Of a DNA stretch of 64,000 nucleotides, positions 24,922 to 37,539 are shown piece by piece. Position numbers and translations under genes: made by a program. Within the stretch, counting starts at the first letter, position 1. Each line of letters starts with the position of its first letter. The DNA lies in contig NW_008707965.1 in the NCBI RefSeq assembly GCF_000327385.1, positions 500,787 to 564,786 on the forward strand, read 5' to 3'. Origin of the DNA: Lottia gigantea. Taxonomy: Eukaryota > Mollusca > Gastropoda > Lottiidae. The notes under the pieces were generated by a model that did not search any database, had not been told where the DNA came from, and was given only the letters and a program-made list of their open reading frames with translations.

Positions 24922-27645
24922 AATACTGAACCTTAAACCTTGTTTTTTCTTCTCCATCCAAAATATAACTACTGGACTATCAGTTTTGTGCCTCAGTCAT
25001 AGGAGGAATATTTCAAATTTAACAAAGTCACAAACAAACATTAAAGTTGATTGCAGTAAAGTTTTGATACATTCCTAATCAATACAGTTTGTGCCTGTCT
25101 CTTTGATCAAAAAGACTACTACCTCTTAGAATGAACATAAAATTTAAAGACCCCTTACAACAAGTGTCAACAAGTGTATATGTTCATCAGTTGGACTTAC
25201 TAGGTTCCATGACTAAAGAATAGAATCTCTACATAAGACGATATATCCATTAAACTAAATAATTATTGAAATACGCTTCTAAGTATGAATGTTTCAAAAT
25301 TACTTAGTTTAATGAATTATTATTTAGTTTTATAGATTTATTTGATTATAGAGATATTCTGTTGTATAGTTTTGACACCAGGTCAGTCCACTAATGAACA
25401 AAGACTCATTTTGGCCATGTTTAAAATTTAAATTTAAAGATTAAATTAAATGATAAAGTACCTATAATGAAGTTTGGCTTGTGGATTGCTGTTAGGACAG
25501 GTTTGTGTTGGTTTCTTTATGTGATAACAAATGATTCATAACTCCATTTAGTCAGTAGTTTTATAAAAAAGTTATATTTTTATCTTGAATTAAAGGGATA
25601 TATTTGCTTTACATCTATTAGAGTTCAATTTCAACTATCAATGTCTACACTAGGTGTGTCCAGATACAATAATCAATGCTTGATTCTCCCTCAGTTAAGC
25701 CATTCTAATTTAGACTGTTGTCAATACCAGGGCATTATTGATATACTTAGCAGGAAAATATCAGTAAAAGAGGAGATCATTAACACCTAGTTAGTTATGA
25801 CAGTCAAAGTTAGCTCAGTACTTTTTTGTGAAATTCTTAGAGAACCAGAATTGAATTTTGAATCTGAAACATGCTATAAATGAGAGCTGAAATTAAGATT
25901 TATCAGTTATTGTAGCAAAATAATTAGACTACCGTATCCTTTAAGTTTGATCAGCTTATAATATAGATATTAGACAACAATATCTCTTATAGATAGAATA
26001 AGTTATGTTTTGTTATTATGGTTATTTATTTTAATTTCTCTCAAGATTTAGTTTTTAGTTACCGGTAAGCCAGAATTTTGATTTTTCAAATAGCATTAGT
26101 CTTTTTATCATTAAAACATACGTTCTTTTACTAAATTAAGGAAATTTATTTTTAACACACTTTGTCTTTTCTGATTGTGATATGGCCACACAGAATATTT
26201 TGATATTTTACTTTATGTGCATATAATTATATGATTTAAGTTTGAAATGTTTTATTTTTTTTAAAGATTTTGTCAAAACCATAGCACAACTACATAGTGA
26301 TATCATATCATTAATGATTTCTCATTGATTATCATTATAACGTGAATTAAACCCAACTTTCATTTTGTTTTTTTTTTAATAGCTTTTTTTTTAATATAGC
26401 CACTTTAGTTAATTCAGTCTTGAGCGTTCGTCAAATTATCCTTTTTTTCTTTCTCGATGATGTCGACTTAAAAGGTTAACTGAAGTGGGTATATAAAACA
26501 GAATGAAAGTTTAATTTAATTTTTTTAATTTAATTATTATACCTGATTTTCATTTCGAATATGTCTTCCTTATATATGTATTCCTCTAGCTCTTTTTATC
26601 TTTTGCTATCATTTAATAATATTTATGATTTTTCAAGACTCGTAATTTTTCCTCCTTAGGAAAAATTAGGATAATTTTATCATTTTAGCCGTCAGATTAT
26701 TACAAAGCCTGATTGCTGAAAAATTGTGATATACATTTTTGAGATTTGAGGCCCAGATTTTTATTTTCACACTTAAATTGGTTCATTTTATAGAGTTGTT
26801 GTTGTAAGACTGTTAATTATTGTTTGTTTGTTTGTGTTTGTCATAAATGCATGTGGTTAAAATTGTCATCTGATGTCAATATTATTAGGTATTTTGATTC
26901 AATTAGTTCTTTGCTCAAATAGTCAATTCATTACAAGAAGTAATATTATTTTGTGACATAGTCTCTCTTCCAAGCAATATTGAAATACCCTTCTTTTTAG
27001 ACATCAAGGTTTGGTTCTCATGAATGGTTCTACCTGCATTCAGTGAGAAACACTTTGAGAACTGTTTAGTTACGAGCTATACCATATCAACAAAGGACTG
27101 ATGATCAAGTAAAATGATTTCTGAAACAGTTTTGTAAAAGCGGACAACTGAACTTAAGGAATATCTAAAGAATACTTTGTACAAGGTTGTTGTATTCAGG
27201 ATGACAACAAGAAGTTTCTAGTTAAATGGTATCATTTCATATACTCATAGTGTTCATATCTTTTTATATGTAACTGTATTACATTGATTGATTAATATTT
27301 ATTGTTTTTTAAACCTAAATGAATAATGATTATATTCACAATGAAAGGATTAACTGAAGAGTCAACCATAATGTACTGTAGATTAGTCATTAACCTACTA
27401 TCATGTGCCAATATATATCTTATATACATGTACATTAATAACAATGATACATTCATCCAATCCTCTATGGATTTATAAATTTGTTGAAAATGCTCTCATT
27501 CTTAAATTGTTCCATTGATAACTATATGTAGTAATCCTACTTTGATTCCAGTCAACCTAATAGTATGACCTATTGTTAATAACTGATAATACTCTGTCTC
27601 TGTATATTAACTCTATCAGGACAATAAATATATTAATAAAGAAAA
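24922..27645 (+). other. AT-rich 3' flank / probable 3' UTR of the SLC37A2-like gene
   Basis: No coding exon is recognisable. The sequence is very AT-rich with T-runs. The first clustered AATAAA hexamers are near 27,623, so a UTR of up to 2.7 kb is possible. Earlier cleavage at a variant signal cannot be excluded. Confidence 0.4.
27623..27640 (+). terminator. Candidate polyadenylation signals (two AATAAA hexamers)
   Basis: AATAAA occurs at 27623-27628 and 27635-27640, downstream of the SLC37A2-like stop with no intervening gene. The assignment rests on position alone. Confidence 0.35.
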
Positions 27646-29862
27646 CCCATTTTAAATGTTATTTTTAAAGTGTTATTGCTATTAAGAACTGGGAATGAGA
27701 GAAAAAATATCATGGAATGTTCATTGGTGAAATATTACACGTGAAAAAAGACCACGTCATGGTGTACATAAAACTTAATCCTTTATATAATTTACAAATA
27801 TGTTACTTGAGAATCTAATGGAAGTTTCTTAGCAAATGCACAGATCAATCCTGCGATACCCATACAAAAACTATGCCTGTTATTCCGCTCAACAAACCAC
27901 TTACTACATGTATAAGAATAGAAGAGAACAATACAGAAAGATTATTATAGTTTATTGTAAAAGAGGAGAAAACAATCAGATTTCTAACAAAACTAAATCT
28001 TGATTCACAGCCCTGAAATAATAATTAAAATATCTTCATTCCATTAACAATGAGCATTTTCTAAAATCAAATTATATATTATCATATAGAAAAAATCAAA
28101 GGGAGAACTGTAACATGTTCTCAACAATCAAATTTAAACAATTCAAATCCAAACTCTGAACAAAAGGAAATCAGATCTATATAAAGCCCATTCAATTTGT
28201 CAAAAAGGATAAATGTTGGACAGTAATTATTATCAGATCCATTAAATTAATGATATCAATATAGAGGACATCATATACTGCTACCACACTGGCAATATAA
28301 CATAATAATAAGAATATATTTAATGATTTAAAAAGCAGGTCATGTCTTATATGAGTATTATAATTTGTTTTCTTAATCAATATTTTCTTAATTCAATAAG
28401 ATTTCCCTTAACACATATTACACAAACAGTCGACACAACACGATTTTATTACATCTACTGACACTTGTAATATTTGGGACTAATTCAAGACAGTGATATT
28501 TATAACATAAATGTTGTCCAGCATATGTAAATTATAATATGAAAAACTAGTAAAAATCAAAATCAAAATATAATAGAACTTAATCTATTTATATATATAT
28601 AACTCAACAAATTAATAAAAAATTGATAACAGATGCTGATATTGAAATAAAACTATTATCAGCTGTCAGAGTAAAATTATAATGTTAAAACTGTGAGGAA
28701 AGCTCCATTAATAAACTTATTTGCTTAGTATTATATCTAAAACCAAAGTGTCTTACTCGAGTTGAAAAGTTATAAAACATGTTATATTACAGTATTATTG
28801 ATCCACTCAACATGACTGTACTTTATTGGATAAATTTTTAAAAAAATCAGTAATCATTAACTAACATTAGAACCTATCCCACACTTTCATTTTTCAAGCA
28901 CTGGCTTAATTTTCTATAATCTAACATAACTAACATTACTCTTATTCCTTGAAAGAAAACGTTCATAATAATAAATATATTCTAGTATAAATTCCCCATA
29001 TTGTTTATAGTTAACTTCAATTATTATCTATTATTGATAAAATAAAATAGTGGTAAAATTCACCAAGTTATTTATTTTTTAAATGGTCACATCTATGCTT
29101 GAAAAATAATTTCACAACAGAAGCATGCTTGATCAAATATTATAAAAGGAAGAGTTGTTAACAATACAGTTAACAATATACATTTTACAATAACAAAATA
29201 TTATCACTGTTAACATAGTGTTCACTGTGTGAAACTCTGATAAACAACATGTTTCAAGTTCAGTTTTTATATTTCTGAAACACAAGTTAAAAATAGAGTG
29301 GTTTACTATATGAAAGACTAGAGACTAGATAACCAGGATAATTGTGTTCCTTGTGTAAAAAGAGGCAATGACAGAAAAATCAACAGATCAATTAACAAAA
29401 CAAGATCATTATCGTGAACAAAAAAAAGCCTTAGAAGAGAATTTCAAACACAAATTTCAATTCCATTTAACAAGATGTGCAGAAAAGTTTTTCATTTTCA
29501 TTTAACTAGAATTGATAATCAGATTTTTTCTTTGGTCTAATTATTCCTATCAACAGTGAAATTGGTTAACGGTTAGTAGCTTTTGTTTGTAGTACAGGGA
29601 CTATCCCTAAAAAACAATTTCATGGTTTTACCATGCAGATATAGAATTGCAGGAACCACCGAGGTAAAATGAAAAACCCTTAAATTAGTCAGGAACTAAC
29701 AAAACTAACTATACATATATAGCCAAAAGGGCTATATTTTTATAGAAAACAAAAGAATTCTGCAAACAATCAGGGACATGAACAGAAGAAAATTTAGTTT
29801 TTCGGCTTATGTACCAGTATATATATCCAATAAAAGAGCTCCCAGATCCATTGATATAAGAT
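27646..29862. other. Convergent intergenic region / 3' UTR of the minus-strand trefoil gene
   Basis: Very AT-rich sequence without coding frames. On the minus strand several AATAAA hexamers lie downstream of the trefoil stop, for example at plus positions 29071-29076, so the 3' UTR of that gene probably occupies its right part. Confidence 0.4.
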
Positions 29863-32800
29863 TCATTTGCTAACCACTGTAACATTAGATGTAGGGTAGG
29901 GTGTATACTGAAAACAGAAAATTAACAACTCATTACAATTAAACATTTCTACACAGATTTGAGAGAGTAAGAACATATGTCAAAATATAATACAACAACA
30001 TGCACAGACCAACTGCTACATAAAACCCACATCTTGTCGTTAAAACTTTACTATCAGATATAAAAGATATATATGTGCCCACAATTTCATAATTTTTCAT
30101 GAGTGTTTTCCATGATCATATATCATGTAACATTAATGAACTCTTTTCAATTTGAGTTTAGAAAAACGGAAAATGCAGTAAAAAGAGGTTCCACTTTAGA
30201 TATATACTTACTATAACATTAACACCAAACTGAGCATGATCTTCTCTTCCTGTAGCCACTGCTGGTTTTAATTGACCATCAGATAATATACCAATATGGC
30301 GGTGACGTTCTTTCAAAGATTCAAAAATTACAAACTGGTTTGTCTGTGTCAGTTGGAATTTAGTTTCTAAACCTTGAGTAACGCCTGGTCCCTAAATAAA
30401 TAGGTTAAAAACACATAGTAATATATTAAATATACAATATTAATCACATGGACTCTCTGAAATTTGACAAACCCAGTAAAACTGACAATAGGTATTGCTA
30501 AGCTAACTGTTACATTATATTTCAGAAAGTTTATTTAGCTCATTATTACACATCTGATATTTTATCTTATAGATACTCTCAGATCTTTCAAGGAATTGAC
30601 CTCTGCTGAACTTGATATTCAAATCTAAGAGTCAGGTAGAAGATACCTATAACTAGTGTTGAAATGGTTAATGAATTTTACGAACTGGGTTATCGTCTGC
30701 AATAACCGTTAGTTACCCGGTTAATTACTAAAGATTATAAAAGGAGTCAAAACCCACATTTGCGGCGGTAATTCATCGTTAACTAAACTAGAGTAAGTGA
30801 AAATGAGTACTCAGGAAGATTTTGGCTAGTTCCCCATGAATTGTCGGTACAAATCGACAGATACCAAACAAACACTTCGTTGTAAGATTACGAGCGGGCC
30901 TGACAGAGTTCACTCATTGCTACAGTCTCTAACAGATCAAAGGTTTTTATACCAGTTGTGGGTTCAGTGTATCTCATTGAAGTCACCGCGAATCAGTGTA
31001 CATATTTCACAATTAAGTATAAAACTTACTTCTTATAAAATTGACGGTTAACCGATTATCTCAAATCAGACCTGATTAACCGTTTCAACACTACCTATAA
31101 CTTAAATCAAGGAAAATAACTCTTGAAGCTCCTATCCACATGAATTAAACAAGTATGACCATTAGCCTACTTACAACATAAACTAAACAAGAATGACCAT
31201 TAGCCTACTTACCACATGAATTTAACAAGTATGACCTTTAACCTACTTACAACGTGAATTAAACAAGTATGACCATTAGCCTACTTACAACGTGAATTAA
31301 ACAAGTATAACCATTAGCCAATTAGCCTACTTACCACATGAGCTAAACAAGTATGACCATTAGCGATGCAAAGATAGTTGTTGTTGTTGTGAAGACGAAC
31401 CTGATTCTGTCCCTCATTAACTACTGTCCAGTGAGCTGAAATAGTAAAGTTTTCACACGAAAATTATCAATTGAGATAAAAATAATACAAGTTCAGAGTG
31501 TCTCAGAAATGAAACATACACGTTACTGAAGAAAGACAATTACTTGAACAGAAGTTGTACAATTTTTAATAGCATATGAAACTAAACTCACTAAAGAAAG
31601 CCTTAGGATCACTCGGGCCATGTCCATCAACAATAAGTGAGTTATCAGGTAAAGATACAATCTGTAGACATCTTCCACTGGCTCGTGATACTAGCTGTAC
31701 CACATTACCATTTTTAAACATATCCTACAAATATAAACAGTACAACTCTATAGTGACTATCATTAACAATATTTTTTTATCATACACAAAACTTTGGACA
31801 TAAATCAGACCTTTTTTAGGTAGATTTATAAGAAATTCTTTCATTTTAAATTCAAGTGGCATAAATTGTGTATTTCTTAGTTTTCTTATTGTTAACAATT
31901 TTTATATCAGGGATTGTGAGATAAAAATACAACTGAATTGAATTTTTTCATTTTAAGTTATGCAATATGTGTGCTTCTGAAGTCGCGTGTTGTACATGCG
32001 CACGTATAGTTCTAAACTGGCTTATCATAAGGAAACCTACCAACATTGTCCCAGAAGCATTGGTATCTAAAGCTGTATTGAGTTTATTAGAACAATAATC
32101 TATCTCTTTACCAAGTTGTTTTCCTACTTGTTTCACACCAGATTTTAACGAATTTAAAAATCCACCTCCACTACTGTGCTGAAAAAGAAAATATCACATA
32201 ATTATATTCAAAATAAATTTAATTTGGGCCTTACACATAGATCTTAACAAAAATTGCATAATTCCTTCAAATAAACCTCAAACAAGGAATTTCACTTTTA
32301 TATTTCATTAGAAAGCTTCTATCTGAAAATTGGGGCATCTGAATAAAGCTGAACAATTCATGTTTCTAAGATCAAGGTAAAATTAACTCCCTGAAAATGG
32401 TGAATCTTTCCCTTTCAACCCTTTGATATGTTCTCATGAAACTTTCACAGTAGGCTTTTGCTTAAAGTATACAATTTTTCCTACATGAGGGAGAAAGAAG
32501 AAACCAAAATTTCTCAGAAATAGCAATGGACAGAAATAAACAGAAGAAGAGATCAAAAATTCATCCATAACCTTTTGCTTCAGTTTTAATAAATGATGAT
32601 CCCTCTTTCGTAACTTAAAACAAAAGTTTGAAGATAAGGCACTGAGACATGCAAGGGGAATAGTGAAATCGCATGCAACAGGTTCTCAAGCATTCTGGGT
32701 AAAGTTACAGTAAAGTAACTAAATTACGTATCTAAATAAAAATGAATCAATGTTAAATTTGTCCTCAATATCTCCTTTGAAACAATTGAAAAGAAGAAAG

Positions 32801-33688
32801 TGATTCACAGATTTCTGAAGTTCTGAGTAAAGATACAGTAAAATAACATCAAGTAAACATGAATCAATGTAAAATTTGTCATCAAATTTGCCCTAAGTAT
32901 TCTCTTAAAATTGAAAACAGGAAAGTATTTTCAACAGAATCCCAACCGATTGTGAACACCACCAACAAGCATATCAATCTATATTTAACTCTTACTGTTG
33001 AATCATGTTCAGTTTCTTTTTCTACCTGAACAGTTATTGGTTTCTGAAATAAATCCTAGCTCTTTTATACATCAAGTAAATTAAATATGGCATTTGGAAG
33101 AGATCCTACAACATCAGGTATAAGTCATGATTGAGGACATACAATACTAGAGCTGCGACGATTCTTGAAGTTGTGATTCAAAACACTATACGATATTCAT
33201 CCAATGATTTATTGCAATAATTATCATTTATTAGAGAAGGAAGGAGGAAATATAGTAGAAACCTTGTCACTATTAAGCACTTGAGAAAATTTAGGAATTG
33301 TATTTGTAATTCAAGCCTATGACACTTAATTGCCAAGAAGACACAATCTAACAATCACTCTTTTGTAATTATGTGTTTATGAACATAGCTTGAGTTATAA
33401 ATTTATTATGCACTTGGTTGAATCCAATTCTTATTCCACAGACTCCTTCAAAAATGATCATTTTTAGAAAGTTGTATGTATCTTAAAACTGTTCATAAAG
33501 AACATGACCATCAATGACATCATTGAACTTCCAGGCTAGAAACAAATTGTTAAATGAGAGAAAAGGAAGCTTAAACATACCGAGGCACCAGATTGTTTTG
33601 GCTGATATGTTTGTGGGTAACCAGGGTGGTTTGGGTACCCAGAATTAGACTCTTGGTACCCTGGAGATGGACCCTGTTTTTCTGCCAT
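29863..33688 (-). CDS. Beta-trefoil-like protein of about 250 residues
   Basis: Seven coding exons in transcript order: 33688-33581, 33043-32996, 32178-32041, 31724-31592, 31435-31335, 30391-30212, 29907-29863. All are GT-AG with consistent phases and the stop is TGA. The ATG lies 3 nt inside an exon: a T-run and CAG acceptor precede it, so a non-coding 5' exon lies upstream. Residues 1-36 are Gly/Pro/Tyr/Gln-rich (GYPNHPGYPQTYQPKQ). Residues ~53-90 are basic/amphipathic. Residues ~100-240 show three repeating beta segments (VVQLVSRASGRCLQI, QVRLHNNNNYLCIAN, FVIFESLKERHRHIGIL), as expected of a beta-trefoil of the FGF/fascin/ricin-B type. LSDGQLKPAVATGREDHAQF looks strongly constrained. There is no signal peptide, so it is probably cytosolic. 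I cannot name an orthologue. The intron after exon 5 holds an exon-end tandem array and a hAT element. Confidence 0.85.
30654..31093. mobile_element. 440-bp non-autonomous hAT element with perfect 8-bp target duplication
   Basis: The termini are inverted repeats: TAGTGTTGAAATGGTTAAT on the left and, on the other strand from the right end, TAGTGTTGAAACGGTTAAT. The flanks are an identical octamer CCTATAAC (30646-30653 and 31094-31101), the hAT hallmark. The interior is GC-richer than the intron around it and has a ~70-codon open frame without recognisable transposase motifs. The intact duplication implies a fairly recent insertion. Confidence 0.9.
31137..31334 (-). repeat. 38-bp tandem array: five intronic copies of a trefoil-gene exon end plus donor
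   Basis: Read on the minus strand, each unit is GTAAGTAG followed by 30 nt resembling the last 30 nt of the exon at 31335-31435 (starting GCTAATGGTCATACTTG). There are five intronic copies; the first has an 8-bp insertion. Each preserves a GTAAG donor except the last, where the donor position reads GATAG. Reading on from the exon into the first unit meets a TAA within 24 nt, so downstream donors would give a truncated protein. Confidence 0.9.
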
Positions 33689-33691
33689 CGT

Positions 33692-35205
33692 CTGAAAAAA
33701 AAAATAATCATGATTATAAATTACACTTACTGCCTAAAAAATTTCCCTTGTATACCTTGAGAAAAATAATCAAATAAGCTTAGGCTTATTATTTATACAA
33801 GTATTGGTACAAAACACCTGTCAAAACCCCTGATATCTCTGATATCCCACAACTTTTTTTGTCATCTTGTCCATGGATCTAAGACAAAATTCAAAAAGTA
33901 AATTTGACATATGGTATGGAATAGGCCTAGTCATAAAAATTCTGTAGCCTACTGGTATCTTTATTAAGAAAATCATAAATAATTTGCCTGGAAAGGGAAC
34001 CAAAAATGACCAAACCCAGCTGATAGTTAAATCAGGTGAGATGTCTAAAAACTTTGTTTTAATTTTGTATTATTCTCTCATATAAAATTTTGAAGAAAAG
34101 ACTCTATTGATTATTATATTTAATTAATACAAAGTTCTATAGATTTACTTTTACCACCAAGTAGTACAAAAAGGTGACTGATCTCAATATTTCTGAACAA
34201 AAATCTATCAACTTAGATATTAACCTGAGGTTGTTACAGCTTTGATGACATTGAGTCATATGGCCAACATTGTTGACCTACATAATAATGAATATTCACT
34301 TTGTTTCTAGAATTATCTTCAATAATGGATTTGGCCAATGTTTGCCAACAATGTGAATTTTTCTCCCAAAGGATTATATTTCTGCTTTCAGCACATGAAT
34401 ATTATTTAGACAGTATGGCGAACCAATATAAACAACATTAATTACTTGAAACCTCTCACTGACACTTGACACTGAATTCAGAGAGGGTGGGGTGGGGCAT
34501 TGTCACGAAAGTAATCTTAATTTGAACATTCGGAGACCAAAATCACAGCATGACAATCTCACCATTAAAAGGAAGACCCCAAATGCTGACAGAATATATA
34601 AAATTTATATACATTTGCTACAAATTAATCAAAAAATATCACCTTTTGAAACGTCGTAACACTTTTATTCCTAAGACCTTACTCTTTATTCCTAAGGCTA
34701 ACGTAAGAAAATTTAAATAATGAAAATCAAAAAACGAATTAATAGATGTTTATCATATTATTTAGGTAAAACTATATGTGAATTTCTTCCAAGAAGTAAA
34801 AAAAAAGTCATTGATATCAAAATCAACCTAAAGATTAATTGCTTACCAAAAAGTATTACATCTATCGTTTTTTATTTATAAATTTTCTACAGTTACTAAA
34901 TTTGTGGTTAACCAGTAAAATAATCTCCAACAAAATCTTCATCTTGTTATTTTATTTCTTATCATTTAGTAAGATCTTGATTAACTAGTTATATAGGTAA
35001 ATAATTTAGTTTTGCAAATTTGTATCGATTATGAAAATACAGAATTGTGTCTAAAGTGATTTTCACTGAAAAAATAACAAAACCATTTGATGTGGGTTTT
35101 AAAGAGTATCCAAAATGGAAGAACAAAATTGACAATTTTTCAAAATTTAGCCTATTTGGCTTTTCACATGAGATTCCTTCTCTTGAAGGCCTGTAAACAA
35201 CGAAT
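33692..35205. other. Head-to-head interval between the trefoil gene and OAF
   Basis: About 1.5 kb with no coding exon recognised. It must contain the non-coding 5' exon(s) of the minus-strand trefoil gene and the OAF promoter. A G-rich GGGTGGGGTGGGG tract lies near 34,480-34,500. No classical bidirectional CpG island is evident. Confidence 0.4.
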
Positions 35206-37342
35206 ATGTCAATGAGTCTAATCCCCAGCTTATCTTACAGCATTTTTGTTTGTGTTTTAATCAAAATTTGTCACACCCAACTTGTGGTGAATGTGAAAAA
35301 TGGTGGCGGAGATATTTTAGTGGAAAGCATCCAATCAAATGTGTCATCAGACACCATAACTTTAGAATATCCCAGTAGTGATGGCTCTTTGATTACACAG
35401 TTCATAGATTTCAAATCTGTAAGTATGATAACGTCTTCAACAGTTATACTTTAATATGAATGAAGGCATGGCCTTGAATGAGAGCGCAGGTTATTGATAA
35501 AATAACACTAATTAATAATGATTAAATAAAAGAAATTCAACCCAATCTGTATGTAATGCAAACTACTTTGTCTTCTAATCATATGTGTGAAAGTAATCTT
35601 CTATGAATAAAAGATCTGTAGACAATCTTTTATAAGGTATCTAGAGAAATTTGTTTAAGGTGAAAGTAATCATCTAAATGATGGCGTCATTATAACGTGA
35701 CGTATGATGTCAACAAAGCTGCCATCATTGCTTGGGAGAAAGTCTTGGGAAATTAGGTCAAAGCTGTCATTTTATTCCTAATGACGCATAGAATATCCAG
35801 GAAAAATAAAAATAAAACTTAAGGGTTGTTAAGTTGGTACAAAAAATCCCTTTCTGTGTTTGAAACAATTGTCGTAATTTATTTAAAGAATTCCAGAATA
35901 TTCACTCCGAAACTACCCCGAACGACTGCGATCTAGTTGTCAACAAACATGGCGGCCCCCATGATCCGCCATCTTTTTTTTCACTTTTTTTTTTACTACC
36001 CGTGGGGCATAAATTTTCTGAAACGAATTGATGTATATGTATGTGTTACCATTATAGAGAGCTTTGCTCTCAACGGCGTTGCCGATGGCTTTGCCGTCGA
36101 GAGAGCTGCGCTCTCATATAATGCATGTAACAAGGAGATGGATTTGCATAACTTTAGTAAGCTTTGGTATGTTCTTGTAACTTGTAACGGGGGAAACCAC
36201 TACATGCCTATGTTCTTGTGTATAGACTAAAGAAATTCATGCATAATTAATATTGTTTATATCAGCTTTTTGATCTTTTTTGTTTTGTTATATTTTTGAT
36301 GCAATCAGGAGTACCGACTGATTGACCTATCTAAATTAAATATGAATTCTGCTTCCTTACAAAGTCTTTTTTTTTGCAGGAAGCCCAGATTTTCCGAGCA
36401 TATGTTCCTGGTGAAGAAGAAAGAGGACAACCACCAGGATCTGTTCAAGTTTTATGTTTTATAACTAGATTTTCTAAAAATGATTTCATTTCCTCAGATG
36501 CCATGTCAAAACTTCGTCAGGTACAGTAGTATATCATTTCTTTGGACTTTCCATTTCCTTCTAAATTTTTGGAAAATTCTGTAAATTTCTCAATGACAGA
36601 GATCTAGCATTTCTGTTTGTTGCTTACCAAAGTCTTACTATGCCTAATGCCTATATCATACTGACAATGGGTTCACTTAAATGACAAATAAAAAAAATGA
36701 TATACACACCTTCTTACCTTTCAATGTTATATTTTAGAAAAACCCAACAGCTATCAGGACACCGGAGGAAGAAAGGCCCCAAGAAGTTCATTCATTTGAC
36801 CTTTCAGTTGACCTGAATAAAAGTCATGTGATAAGTCCACATGTTTTCAATATTTGTCGAGAAGCGAAAGAATCAACGTTTTTTAATGAAGATGATCTGA
36901 AAACCATATCAAGATGTGAGTTGTCTTATATCATTGTTTAATAGCCCTGCAATATAGATTATTAGTACTTTATTCAGAAAAGCATTTTAACTAAAAACAC
37001 GTTAACAAAATATTTGAAAGAACTGAAACTAAGAAACTATACATAATTTTATATTATATTTCAGCTTTATCAAAAGATTACAACACCATGATGTCAGCCA
37101 TGATTAAACTGGCACCAACTAAGTATGGTAAATGTTCTGACACTAGTGATATATTCAAACCTTGTACTTGTCGTTATGATGCCTGTGTAGGATGGTACCC
37201 CTGTGGTTTAAAGTACTGTCGTGGTAAAGATTCAAGTGGTAAAGTGGTGAGCTATCGTTGTGGTATAAAGACTTGTAAAAGATGTCTAGCTTTTGATCAT
37301 TTTGTCAAACAGAAATTTTTATGTTTATGGAATACTCCTTGA
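35206..37342 (+). CDS. OAF: Out at first protein homologue (secreted), complete
   Basis: Four exons: 35206-35418, 36380-36520, 36738-36915, 37065-37342. All are GT-AG with consistent phases, giving 269 residues (human OAF is about 273). Residues 1-24 form a hydrophobic signal peptide (SIFVCVLIKICHT). Matches to the family run the whole length: ITLEYPSSDGSLITQFIDF, KDFIS-type AMSKLRQKNP, SPHVFNICREA and the cysteine-rich C-terminus with CTCRYDACVGWYPCGLKYC, YRCGIKTCKRCLAFDHFV and a terminal CLW. OAF proteins are secreted; they were first described in Drosophila and their molecular function is poorly defined. A second in-frame Met (residue 3) could also start. Intron 1 holds a dense hairpin cluster. 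Confidence 0.95.
36051..36119. repeat. Cluster of four short hairpins nested in an outer palindrome
   Basis: In OAF intron 1, four perfect stems with three-base loops follow each other: GAGAGC/GCTCTC (36057-36071), GGC/GCC (36075-36083), CGATGGC/GCCGTCG (about 36084-36099) and GAGAGC/GCTCTC (36101-36115). The outermost arms ATTATAGAGAGC and GCTCTCATATAAT are also complementary, so the whole ~69 bp can fold as one branched structure. It is GC-rich in an AT-rich intron. A short open frame runs through it, without splice support. Confidence 0.7.
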
Positions 37343-37532
37343 AAATAGTCTATATTATTTAATATACGTCTGGCTTAGATTTTCTATATTGGATTTATTT
37401 ATTATAGGTATACTATTGCAACAGGATGCTGGTCTCCTTGATTTAGGTAAAAAAAAATGGAGGTTTGGAAAGATAAAAATTCTCCCTGTAAATTTTTGGA
37501 TGTCTCATTAAAATTATGAATTTTCGATAATA

Positions 37533-37538
37533 AATAAA
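37533..37538 (+). terminator. Candidate OAF polyadenylation signal
   Basis: AATAAA about 190 nt after the OAF stop is the first canonical hexamer downstream. Further AATAAA motifs occur near 38,343. Confidence 0.45.
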
Positions 37539-37539
37539 C

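Noticed and set aside
35937-36230. 97-codon frame starting MSTNMAAPM in OAF intron 1
   Set aside because: It runs through the hairpin cluster and has no donor or acceptor; its openness follows from the composition.
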